A program made the translations under genes and the position numbers. The notes under the pieces are model-generated. The model had not been told where the DNA came from. It saw only the letters and a program-made list of their open reading frames with translations, and did no database searches. A stretch of DNA of 20,771 nt, from the NCBI GenBank assembly GCA_033296885.1, contig MU864109.1, forward strand, positions 1-20,771. Reading direction: 5' to 3'. Of this stretch, positions 1 through 9,108 are shown piece by piece. Position 1 is the first letter of the stretch, and each line of letters starts with the position of its first letter. This DNA is from Triangularia verruculosa. Lineage: Eukaryota > Ascomycota > Sordariomycetes > Sordariales > Podosporaceae.

Positions 1-250
1 TAAGCAATAGAGCACAAGTCAACAATATACATGCACTCAAAGCCTCTGTATTAGACTAAGTACAAGCACTCAAAGCCTCTGTACTGTGACGTCTTACTCA
101 CTGTAATAACAGTGGTCTTGCTTCCTTCAGCACTGCTGTCGTACCCTCCTTTCTTCCGCTTCCGCTACGCACTGCTATAGCGCATAGTTCGCTGTAGCTC
201 CCCTGTAGGCTCTGTATTACAGACCTATAGGGCAACGCAGCAAACATATA
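1..250 (+). mobile_element. LTR-like end of a retroelement (partial, runs off the window)
   Basis: This GC-balanced block contrasts with the AT-rich DNA that follows. It shares patches and patch order with the LTR-like block at 19550-19752: CTTCCTTCAG followed by CTGTCGTA, and a distal stretch where CCTGTA is followed by an AGRCCT-type run before AT-rich DNA begins. I read both as diverged LTR 3' ends of one family in the same orientation. An 18-bp direct repeat lies at 33-50 and 66-83. No coding sequence is visible. The left boundary is outside the window, so the LTR call is an inference from similarity and composition. Confidence 0.35.
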
Positions 251-1514
251 TTAATTATAAAGAGAAATAGTCTATTATAGGTCTATTTTACACTCCGGAA
301 TAGTAAAATAGAATTTTACTATAATTATAAGGAGTTTTAAAGTAACTTTAATTTAAAAATAAATATTTATATCGATTACCGAACTATAAAAGCCTTTTTT
401 AATAATTAAATAAGCGCTATTTAACCGGGTAAAAATATAAATTAATTATTAAAGCGGGGCTATATTTTTCGGCTCCCCGGATATACCGTAGTTTCTATTA
501 TAAATAAGCCGATTATTATATACGTTTTAGAGTTAACTTATTATACCTACTTCGTTAGCCCTATAAAAATATCTTTTCTATAGTTTTTACTCGGTTCCCT
601 ATACTATAATTCTAGTTCGCGAATCGCGCGAGTATAATCGCCTAAGTTCCGCTTACTACTCCGATATAAAGGCCGTCTCGATTAAGCTTATATATAAAGT
701 AACGTTAACGGTAATAATATCCTTCTTTATTCTTCGCCTATCCTATATAAGGGCTAAGTATATATTTAATTCGACGTTTTTAATTTCAAAATTACTGAGG
801 GATCCTACGAAGTAGCGGAGTTTAACTCGTTATTACTAGAAATTATATTAGCCTATATTATATTTAAAGCTACTATATAGCCCGATATTAATTCCGGCGA
901 TTCCTTCTATGAAGCATATATTACCGAAGTTAAAGCTATTAACCTATATTTCCTTAATATTAAATCGGATTTTCTCCGCATCGCTTTTATAATATAATTA
1001 ATATTTACTTATATTATAAATAATATCTTTAAAATAATACCCTTATAAAATAAAGAATTAATACTTCTTAAATATATCTAAATTATAAAGGATAATAAGA
1101 ACCCCGATCCCCAGCCTTAATTCCCTTAGAATAGGAATTTAATACTAATATAATATATAAATAACTTTAAACTACTTACTACTATATTTAATTCTAATAA
1201 CCATTTAATACTATAACGGATATATTTAAAATATAATATATCTTTTATATAACTATTATATATAATATTTACTTTAAGTAAACGTTTATATTTTTTTCGA
1301 AACTATATATATTATACTTAAGGCTTATATCGACGAGGTTTACTTCCTTTAAGGTAAAGTCCTTAATAATTTCTTTATTTATATAATTATTTGAAGTTAA
1401 ATTATTACGTTAAATCCTTTCTTTAAGGTTATTAAAACTAAGTTTTTAGCCGAAATAAAGTAATAATTTAATAATACCTAGGAAAAACTATAATTTAAAA
1501 TCTTATATATAATT
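251..1514. other. AT-rich RIP-decayed DNA, probably retroelement or duplicated-gene remnant
   Basis: This is about 1.26 kb of very AT-rich sequence with abundant TA and few CA dinucleotides, as expected after repeat-induced point mutation of a duplicated sequence. No frame stays open. Around 785-990 the plus strand has a stretch that still reads like protein, with stops at TAG or TAA only where CAG, CAA or TGG would fit. I could not identify the product. It leads directly into the left inverted-repeat arm and may be the upstream part of the same decayed gene, or a separate element inserted beside it. Confidence 0.5.
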
Positions 1515-2736
1515 AAATTATAAAATAATCTTATAAAGTTAGTTTAAAACTTCGAAAATAAAAAGTAATTAAACGTAATTACTATTCTAATATATTTATA
1601 TAAAGGAATCGATAAAGCCGAATTAAATTTAATATTATTATTTTAATATATTACCGAGGTTAACGCCGAATATAATTAAAGTATTACCCGATATCTTTAT
1701 TATATATTATAACTTTATTTAACGGCTAAAAAATTAAAGTTATAAAGCGCGGTTATAACTAAAATAAAAGTCGTTATATAATATATTCTCTTACTATATA
1801 AGATATATCTGAAATAATATACTTCTTCGAAGCAATATAACGTAAAATCCTATATTTCCTAAAGATATAACATCTATCCGGATTCTCCTTTTCCACCTAC
1901 TATTTACGATTCATATACTCGAATTACGACGGTCAAAGGGACGCCATACGCCGACGGGTCCGTAGGTAACATCGACACCACAAGCGATAGCAAGACCGAG
2001 CCGTAGTTCGAAGGTTCTGTATAAAGTTGCAAGGTTAGTTTTTACGCTTATTCTTATACCGCACTAATGCTTATAGAAGCGTCTTAGCCCCTAGCTCCTC
2101 CAGTGGTGGGAAAGTAATACCGGATCGGCTGTTCATGGTTCGAATTCGAAGCTGTGGGTTTGGTGGGCCTGTCAGTTCTGTCAGGGTTAGGGCTTTGTAT
2201 GGCTTACCTTTTCATCACGCGTAAGCTCTTGGTTCTTGGGCTTGCGTGGGCCATATTGTGGGTGGTTCAATGTTTTGTGGGGTTTGCAAAACGGTACAAT
2301 AAATACGTAACTAGGTGTAATGTGGTCAGCGTCCGAAGCGATTTCGGCCAAATCGTGTTACCGCTCCCCTCACGTGATGTCGCGTCCAGTCCCATAGAAG
2401 CGCGAAGCCCGTCGTACTTGACAATCCAAATCCGGCGGGCCCAAGTCAAATGGCACGTCCATTCGATTAGGGCATTATCTCATCTAGAATACGCGAACAC
2501 AGTATGTAGTGTAGAGAGCGCCATCTTGCTGAAGCGCTCCCCTCCTCGTTCGACTTAGCCTGAGCCGCTCTGTCGGTATCTGCCTGTTGATTTGCCGCTC
2601 CTAGCGCGCTAGTCCTATTTTAGCATACATCCGGAGTTAATTTGCCGCCTTCTGCCGGTCACATCCTAGCAATGTAACATCTCCCGGCCCCACTGTTCGG
2701 CCTTTGTCCGTGACAATTCAACGTCCGTGACGTCTT
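1515..2736 (+). repeat. Left arm of a large imperfect inverted repeat (partner 18132-19140)
   Basis: Three blocks match the reverse complement of the right arm in the same order: 1515-2136 with about 18518-19140; 2137-2241 with 18273-18377 (both 105 bp); and 2643-2736 with about 18132-18224. The left arm lacks about 140 bp present on the right (18378-18517). It carries about 400 bp (2242-2643) where the right has about 48 bp. The differences I compared by eye in the first block are nearly all transitions, fitting RIP of both copies. The arms face each other across about 15.4 kb of other sequence. Confidence 0.85.
1790..2035 (+). pseudogene. RIP-decayed C-terminal coding remnant inside the left repeat arm
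   Basis: One plus-strand frame reads like protein for about 80 codons, including the stretch YPDSPFPPTIYDSYTRITTV (about 1873-1932), with TAA or TAG only at sites where CAA or CAG would be expected. The same frame is present, with its own mutations, on the minus strand of the right arm (about 18619-18865). This says the inverted repeat derives from two copies of one gene's 3' end plus downstream DNA. The family may be the one seen on the minus strand at 19790-20600, but that link is inferred from orientation and order only. Confidence 0.45.
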
Positions 2737-3473
2737 ACTGTCAGACAGAAAGGCGGTCTGGTCAACCAAGCTGAATGAAGCTCAGGGAGAGCCGAACTGA
2801 CATAACCAGTTCGGTGAGAAGGAAAGTTCAGCTGGACATGGTACCTTTTGCCACCAACATTGCCATCAGATACAGATATAATAGAGGTTCTCTGGCAACT
2901 CCAGAAAGGAGGGAGAAGCAAGACAATCACACAGTTGGAACCCCCATAATATTGACCCTCATAGAGTGCATCGTGTTATCTGACACTTACAGTCGCGTTC
3001 GAAATCGGCTTCCGGTCTTCTGGGCCTGGATTTTCTTCTGCGCACAGACCACGGGTTCTTGGCGCTGACAGGTACATCAGATGATCTACAGGTACTTCTG
3101 GCAAGAATGAGTCAGAAACTCCCCTCGTCCTCGATACAATGAGAAGCAATTTATGGCTAGTTAAATTATGATCAGCTCAGCATTGCCAGTGTAATGTACC
3201 AGCGAAAAGAGCCGACAAAGACTGTAAAGTGCTCTACACTTATAATAATGCGATATATTAAATTTGCATTGGTTACCTGTACCCGCTCTACTTTAACGAC
3301 ATATCCTCTGTAAATGCATAATCCTGCGCGTATGCCTATACCCCAACGTCTCCAGAAATGGCTGCTCAGAGGTCGACCCGTCAGCACTAGCTGTCTTGTG
3401 CCCCGAGGTGAGTTGAGTGCCCTCAACGTGTCATCTCCACCACCAGCTCCCCAGCCAAAAGCAGCGTTCAACC
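2737..3473. other. Intergenic DNA upstream of the transposase
   Basis: Base composition returns to normal just inside the left repeat arm. Several open stretches exist on both strands (for example 2775-3068 plus and 3172-3483 minus), but none has a recognisable domain, intron signals or a convincing start. I looked here for the left terminal inverted repeat of the Tc1/mariner element, using the reverse complement of 4452-4495, and did not find one. Confidence 0.5.
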
Positions 3474-4451
3474 ATGGCGCCAAACCTCGCTGCCGCTCAG
3501 CACGATCAAATCCGGGACATGATATTGAGTGGAGAGCTTACTGACGTTCAAATGGCTCGGATCGTCGGATGCAGCGAGCGCTCGATTCAGACGATTCGAT
3601 TGAACCTTCGACTCTTTGGAACCACGAGAGCCCCCAGCAATGGGGCGGGACGTCCCAGAAGCATTTCACCACCTATGCTGAGCGCCTTATGCGAAAGATT
3701 GATTGAGAAACCCGATATGTACCGGGACGAGATGGTTGTTTTTCTCTATGACGAGTTCGACACCCTTGTAACAACCTCAAGCATCTGTAGGGCGTTGGCG
3801 GCGGCAGGTTGGTCGAAGAAAGTTGCCCTCCGCGTTGCGCAAGAGTGAAACGCAGACCTACGAGACTTTTATCTTCACAACCTCTCGGCCTTCAGCTCCT
3901 ACCACCTGGTCTACGTTGACGAGTCTGGATGTGATAAGCGTATTGGGTTCCGGCGGACCGGGTGGTCTCCCTCAGGGGTTACACCAGTGCAAATTGCTCG
4001 ATTCCACCGTGGCCAGAGGTACCAGATTCTGCCAGCGTATACACAGGACGGCATTATCCTCGCACGTATATTCCAAGGATCGACTGACACCACCGTTTTC
4101 GAGGACTTTATCGAGCAGTTACTACACCACTGTGGCAGATGGCCTGAACCAAGGTCAGTCCTTATTATGGATAACGCTTCATTCCATCGCTCGGACACTA
4201 TCGAGCGCTTGTGTGCAGAGGCAGGTGTGAAGCTGCTCTATCTACCACCATACTCGCCCGACTTGAACCCGATCGAGGAGTTCTTCGCGGAATTAAAAGC
4301 ATTCATAAAGCGCAACTGGCGAGATTACGCGGAACTTCCACGGCAGGATTTTGAGGGATTCCTGGAGTGGTGCGTTGACACAGTAGGTGCAAGGAAGCAA
4401 AGCGCGGAAGGCCATTTTCGGCACGCCGGCATTTCTATTGAAGAACCGTAA
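3474..4451 (+). pseudogene. Tc1/mariner-type (DD34E) transposase with one in-frame TGA
   Basis: The start chosen is the ATG at 3474 in the context ACCATGG. An open extension from a GTG at 3417 has no ATG. Residues about 20-50 form a helix-turn-helix typical of Tc1-like DNA binding. The catalytic triad is visible: D in VDESG (codon at 3918), D in IMDNASFH (4170) and E in LNPIEEFF (4275), with 34 residues between the last two, giving DD34E. The product would be about 325 residues, the usual size for cut-and-paste Tc1/mariner or IS630-like transposases. The frame is continuous except for TGA at 3846-3848, just before an NADLRDFYLHNLS stretch where this family usually has Arg; CGA to TGA is one C-to-T change. 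No terminal inverted repeats were found. Its stop lies only about 44 bp from the stop of the convergent gene, so the element's right end must be very close or lost. It lacks wider RIP decay. It could be a recently killed copy or a domesticated remnant. Confidence 0.9.
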
Positions 4452-4494
4452 ATTCAGAAACAGAATCCTAGATGTATAGAAGACCACCCTAAGT

Positions 4495-5760
4495 CTAGAC
4501 CGCATTGCATTTCTCAGCCCATGTTCTAATATCACGGACAAATCGTCGCGCGACACCACTCTTTACGCCCTTCTTGATATAGAATTCTGCATCCTGACCC
4601 TCGTATACCAACTCAAGATCGAGATCTTCATCCAATGTCAGGTTACAAGCCTTTTCATACTCCATCTTGATAGCTCTGTCAGTGAACCTTGAGCACTGCC
4701 AATCACTATATTGCTTGACAGCAATATCTAGTGGCTCTGGGATATTGAGAGCAGGACGAGACTTCGACGGCGTCGCCCCAGACGATACCGGTGTTAGTTC
4801 CCTAGAGGCTGACTCTTGATAGGGCAACACGTTGGTAATGTTGATGGGTGGACAGCTGGCTAGGGAAGTAGTAGCTCTGCGCTTTCGCTGTCGTTCTCCG
4901 TCTTGCTGTTCCTCAGCATACAGCTGCTCGCGAATTTCCTCAGGCATATCGTCGTGAGTCCGTAGTCTGCCACCTTGTTCCACGTGCCTAATAAGGCTTC
5001 TCAGATGGTGTGTCTTGAGCTTGTAGTGCTTCTTGCCCACACTATCACGCCAGCAATGAGGCCCAGAATTGCAAGGCGGCCCAGGACAACGCATGAGGTT
5101 ATAGATGTCGCGCCAAATCGATGGCTGTCCGGAGGTTTCCTCTTCGGCATCGAGCTGCAGGGCTCGTTCAGTGAGCATCTGCTGGGATGCGGAATTATAT
5201 CCTCTTTTGGTACCCTGTCCAGCTGACGCGGCAGCTCCTTGACCGGTCTCGATATAGTTAAACGAGATGTCGACTCGGAGTTTTCTTCCACCGCGAAAAA
5301 GGTGGCTCCAGGCCTGTAGCTGTCTCTCTACCACCGGCCAATCAATGTCGAGCTCGTCGAAACGCTTGATCAAGTCTCTCTCCGAACGGTCTGTTACAGA
5401 TATCGCCACGGTAGTATCGTCTGCCCGGAAGGACTTATTTGATGGCAATTTTTTCCGTAGCAGCTTTTCCAGCTTTGACTGCAGAACCCTGTCCCAGTAA
5501 GCATTGGGTGCAAGAACGAGATCCTGTTCCGTATCTCTCGCGATTGCTTTATTATTGACTGTCAATTTCCATTCAATAGAATAATGGATGCAGGTGGGCG
5601 GCTGGTCGTCGTATACCAGGTCCTCGCTCCAATCAGCCAGCTGCAACAGCGGTAGCGTATTTGGACCATTATCTAAGCTGCTTCGGCGTTCTGAATGTAT
5701 AGCCTGCGTGCACCGATAACCGAGATCAAGCACGGGTCTTGGGGTTGTGCACAAAGGCAA
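4495..5760 (-). CDS. Conserved fungal protein of unknown function with a Cys/His motif
   Basis: A long single-frame region of about 420 codons ends with TAG at 4495-4497. The first third holds a moderately conserved block with WKLTVNN, DTEQDLVLAPNAYW, then a basic stretch, then ISVTDRSERDLIKRFDELDI and VDISFNYIETG. The middle has a probable metal-binding segment, CPGPPCNSGPHCW, followed by VGKKHYKLKTHHL. A basic patch (RQRKRR) and a Ser/Pro-rich linker lead to an acidic then basic C-terminus. I remember this arrangement as a common uncharacterised fungal family, but I cannot name it. The first codon of the open frame is TTG, and a TGA lies just upstream. The first in-frame ATG is far inside, near residue 196. 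The minus-strand ATG at 5774 is one base out of frame, so the true start needs an unseen intron, an indel or an error. It is head-to-head with the kinase and convergent with the transposase. Confidence 0.6.
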   Translation of the reverse strand: MPLCTTPRPVLDLGYRCTQAIHSERRSSLDNGPNTLPLLQLADWSEDLVYDDQPPTCIHYSIEWKLTVNNKAIARDTEQDLVLAPNAYWDRVLQSKLEKLLRKKLPSNKSFRADDTTVAISVTDRSERDLIKRFDELDIDWPVVERQLQAWSHLFRGGRKLRVDISFNYIETGQGAAASAGQGTKRGYNSASQQMLTERALQLDAEEETSGQPSIWRDIYNLMRCPGPPCNSGPHCWRDSVGKKHYKLKTHHLRSLIRHVEQGGRLRTHDDMPEEIREQLYAEEQQDGERQRKRRATTSLASCPPINITNVLPYQESASRELTPVSSGATPSKSRPALNIPEPLDIAVKQYSDWQCSRFTDRAIKMEYEKACNLTLDEDLDLELVYEGQDAEFYIKKGVKSGVARRFVRDIRTWAEKCNAV

Positions 5761-5777
5761 ATGATATCACCCATGTG

Positions 5778-8241
5778 ACGGCCTTGAGCGAACCTCATGG
5801 CAGCCCAGGTGTATCGACGCCAGTTCAAGTTCCGCCCACGCCCGACCACCCTCCACCTTTATCTGGAAGCAGTTGTGACCAGGTTCCCAACGATCTCTTG
5901 GGACTCGATCAGAACGACCGCCATGGGACCGCGACTCTTGCCGGAACTGACGACGACGAGGCGCTCACTCTTGGACCTGGGACGACCGTAAGTAATCTTT
6001 CAGCAGCTTAGTACTAGGGAAAGTACCCAGCTATGGTCGCTAAAATGATATCCTTTAGTTTAACCAAGGCGCCAGCGGTAATTTGGCACTTCGACAAATC
6101 CCAAGCCATCGTCTTGTTCCTGCCGATAAAGCTAGCATTTTAGGGTCAGAACTTGAGCATGGAGAGATTCCAAAATCGCCCGCCAGCTTGATCCAGCCCA
6201 GTGTCACCGTGATCACAGATCTTGGTGATCGAATGTATTCGACCCGCAGAGACACAGATAAATCAGCCAAGTCAGACGCATCGAGTGTCGGCTCCGAGGC
6301 AACACCCACGAGTTTGCGATGTCAACTGCACAGGGCCATCGTGAAGCCCGCCTATCATAAAGTGGAAACCCAAGGGTTTGTGCCGAAGTCTAAGCTTGAG
6401 GAACTCGTCAAGGTGGATATCGTCGAGAACGAGCTCCTTAAATCCGAAAAATCAATTCGGAGACGCCTCCAGAAAGCGTCACGGTTGGATTTCAGACCTT
6501 CCACCAGCGATCAGCTGGAGAAGCAGGTTCGGACCACCGCTGAGAAGATCTGCGGAGTTGAGCAAAGCGATAGCAGGAAAACTGACAATGGAGCGTTGGT
6601 GTTTCGGAAAATACTCGCCATCACTTTGTTGTGTGGGGAGAAAAAGGAGAAGGTGCAAGCCTTTGTGGATGAAAAGGTTTCTGATGCCGACCTCCCCTTG
6701 ATCATTCACACTCCGTCGAAACGCTTCGAGCTGCGCAGCAAGAAGAGGCCCACCACGCGGCTGAAATGTTTCAAATCATGGGGGAGGGAAGACAGGAAGA
6801 GATTTGAGTCGTGGCAGTGGACAGTTCTTTCGCCGTATTTCGGTCGCGACGGACACAACCCAACTAAGATGCCATGCTACGCCCTTCCCAAAGCTACAAT
6901 ATTGCCGTTCCTGAGTTGGGAGAGAGTGGGAAGACGAGGAGGCTCCGCTATGGTTTACAAAGTCGCCATTCATCAAGATCATCACGGTTTCGAGGAATAT
7001 GCAGTCAGGGGGACAGGGTGCAACCGCCGAGGGCGATAGAAAGGTACGTCAACACCAAGTGCGGGGTGATTAGATACCTACTAACGTTTGCTCTGGTAGA
7101 TTTCTAAGGCACCAGGGCACTTCGCAGTTAAATTCCTCCACTTTTCTGAAAGGAAGAGGTTTGAGAAGGAAGTTGGGATTCTCAAAGCCATCAACAAAAC
7201 GCCCCACCCCCATTTGATTACCCTATTGGTTACTTACGAGTATCAGGAGAGGTTTCATCTCGTCTTTCCTCTGGCTCAATGTGACCTTCTCCAATACTGG
7301 GAGGCTGGAGAGAAAGATCAGGCTCATAACGATGAACTTACAGCTAGGTGGCTTGCCCAACAATGTCACGGACTGGCGTCCGGATTGAAACAGGTGCACC
7401 AGAGCTCGAGGGTAACATCAGAAAGCTTTGCGGAAAGAGAACGGCTGGTCAGGAGATCAGTGTTCTCATACATATCCCAAGCTCATGGAAGCCAAGAGGC
7501 AGGACCGAGACTAGTCTGCCAACACGGAGACCTTAAACCGGAGAACATATTGTTATTCCCTGACTCACCCGCATATCAGAGTGTGGGTGGGAAAGGCATT
7601 CTCAAGATCACGGATTTTGGAGAGGCCGAGTTTGGCGAATATGGCGCTGTCGCGCAGAAACGATTACCAACGACACCCATCTATCAGGCCCCTGAGGCAT
7701 CGAAAGCTCTCGGAAAACTGTCGATGGGTACCGCGTACGATATCTGGTCTCTTGGGTGCGTTTTTCTCGAGTTTATCACCTGGTGTTTCGGCGGTTGGGC
7801 TTACTTTGACGCTTTTGTTTCGGCACGAGCTGAGCCTGACCCGTTGTCTGTGCGCGTTCCTGTTCATTCGACACCGTTTTTCAGGATAAATCGGGCCAGC
7901 ACCACGGGTGATATCAGGGCTGAGGTGAAGGACTCGGTTGGTCAGGTATGAAATATTCCCTTTAGCCCAATTTCATCTGCTTTCCTTGCGCTACCAGTGA
8001 GCTGGTGCATAGCCCACAACTACATTTGGCTAATTCTTTGCACTAGTTCATCGACGACATGCACAGGAAGCCTGAGTGTACGAGATTCTTCCACGACTTC
8101 CTGGATCTGATTCAGCAAGAGATGCTGATCATAGACCCGAGGACGCGTATCTCTTCCGTCGACCTGGAACAAAGGCTCGAGGATCTAAAAGGTAGACACC
8201 AATTCGATCCTGGATATTTTAGGGAGCATGCGGGAAGGTAG
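5778..8241 (+). CDS. Protein kinase domain protein (fungal Ser/Thr type), multi-exon, 5' end unresolved
   Basis: Apparent exons are about 5778-5987, 6059-7043, 7100-7945 and 8047-8241. The introns are 5988-6058 (GTAAGT...TTTAG), 7044-7099 (GTACGT, branch CTAAC, TAG) and 7946-8046 (GTATGA...CTAG). The N-terminal ~300 residues are an accessory region with a Pro-rich start and a charged middle. The kinase core then follows in order: a glycine-rich loop VGRRGGSAMVYKV, the ATP-binding Lys in FAVKFLH, the catalytic loop HGDLKPEN (HGD in place of HRD), the metal-binding DFG in KITDFGEAEF, the APE motif in PIYQAPE, and YDIWSLGCVFLEF. All residues needed for catalysis are present. Two problems exist. 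The first exon frame has no ATG (the nearest, at 5773, is followed at once by TGA). The reading frame before 7037 is also one base off from the frame that uses the ideal GTACGT donor. A non-ideal donor at 7004 (GTCAGG) would restore frame. It may be a damaged gene or a mis-assembled base. Confidence 0.82.
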
Positions 8242-8902
8242 ATAGATGTACTAGGTTGTGTAAATGGTGGTTTATACTTTGTTTCTCCTCGTTACTCCCG
8301 GCTTCTCGACGCTTCGTTTTTGTATTTCAGAACTTTTCATGATACCCGTAGCTGTAAACTTCAGCCAGCCAGGCAACAATACTTGCTTCAGGTGGTTTCG
8401 GTCTTCCTTTTAATTGACGCTCTTTGTCAAGGCAGAGTTCCCTGCACTTAAGAAGCATATGTCCTGTAAGCTGACCCCAACGATGGTCATTAGGTACTTA
8501 TGAGCTGTGCCTGATACTCATCAAGGCCTTCTGAAAGGTTGGTGGAGCACATTTCATTTTATCTTGAGTGATATTGAAGAAGAACCCGGCCCAGGTCAGA
8601 ATTGTAACAAACACAGAAAACAGAACCGCGTTGAAGCCTCAAAGACAGCATTACGGAGGTTACAATTTGGTACCTTTGTTTAAAATTTGACGAGCAGTTA
8701 GGCTTGAGGCACTCAACAAAACCAACCGATTGATGTGCTGGGCTCACGATGTCGCATGTCTTGGCATTGTTGTTTTGTCGCCACTGTCCAATCATAGGGG
8801 CGAACGCACCCACATGTTCCTGACGATCCCCCGCACCTTCCCTCCTGTCCTCCAGATCACTGGCAATAGCCATACGCAGTAGTGCAGCTTCATTCTAATG
8901 AG

Positions 8903-8910
8903 CACGTGGG
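8903..8910 (+). promoter_or_regulatory. CACGTGGG site, candidate bHLH (phosphate-type) binding site
   Basis: CACGTGGG lies about 206 bp upstream of the start of the phytase-like gene. CACGTGGG is the high-affinity form of the site bound by yeast Pho4, and the Neurospora homologue NUC-1 also binds CACGTG. The binding assignment is inference from the match, distance and gene type. Confidence 0.35.
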
Positions 8911-8999
8911 CAAATAACTGTAGCATGCAGTGCTACCATTGATTCCTGCTCCAACTATTCCCTCAGCTTACACTGCATATACATGAGCTGAAAGATGAC

Positions 9000-9005
9000 C
9001 ACGTG
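9000..9005 (+). promoter_or_regulatory. Second CACGTG E-box upstream of the phytase-like gene
   Basis: A palindromic CACGTG occurs 104 bp before the ATG at 9109 and 97 bp after the first copy. Two sites spaced this closely in one promoter are more suggestive than either alone, but CACGTG also occurs elsewhere in the window (2370, 4980 and 11229 regions). Confidence 0.3.
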
Positions 9006-9108
9006 CTCAACCAAGCACCAGACATCATAAAGATGACCTCCAGCCTCAGTTTAGGACACTTGGGAATTTCTTGGCTTGCACAAACATCCGAGTTCCTCCA
9101 TTGAAGCC

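Larger units (their letters stand above)
8242..9108. other. Intergenic region between kinase and secreted protein
   Basis: About 870 bp of normal composition hold the 3' end of the kinase transcript and the promoter of the phytase-like gene. A minus-strand open stretch at 8559-8873 has no recognisable domain and is probably chance. Two CACGTG sites near the downstream gene are listed separately. Confidence 0.6.

Noticed and set aside
2137..2148. GGTTCGAATTCG resembling a tRNA T-arm
   Set aside because: No acceptor stem, anticodon arm or D-arm could be found around it, and the right-arm copy differs at the key bases.
2154..2558. 134-codon plus-strand frame with a hydrophobic start
   Set aside because: It begins at GTG, lies across the inverted-repeat arm and its unique insert, and the right arm does not preserve the frame. 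No domain is visible.
2775..3068. 97-codon plus-strand frame in the first intergenic region
   Set aside because: There is no recognisable motif or intron signals, and a competing minus-strand frame covers the same place.
3417..3473. Upstream open extension of the transposase
   Set aside because: It starts at GTG with no ATG, and the ATG at 3474 has a good context and the expected family start position.
8559..8873. 104-codon minus-strand frame between kinase and phytase-like gene
   Set aside because: Composition and residue pattern do not look like a conserved protein, and it overlaps the likely promoter of the downstream gene.
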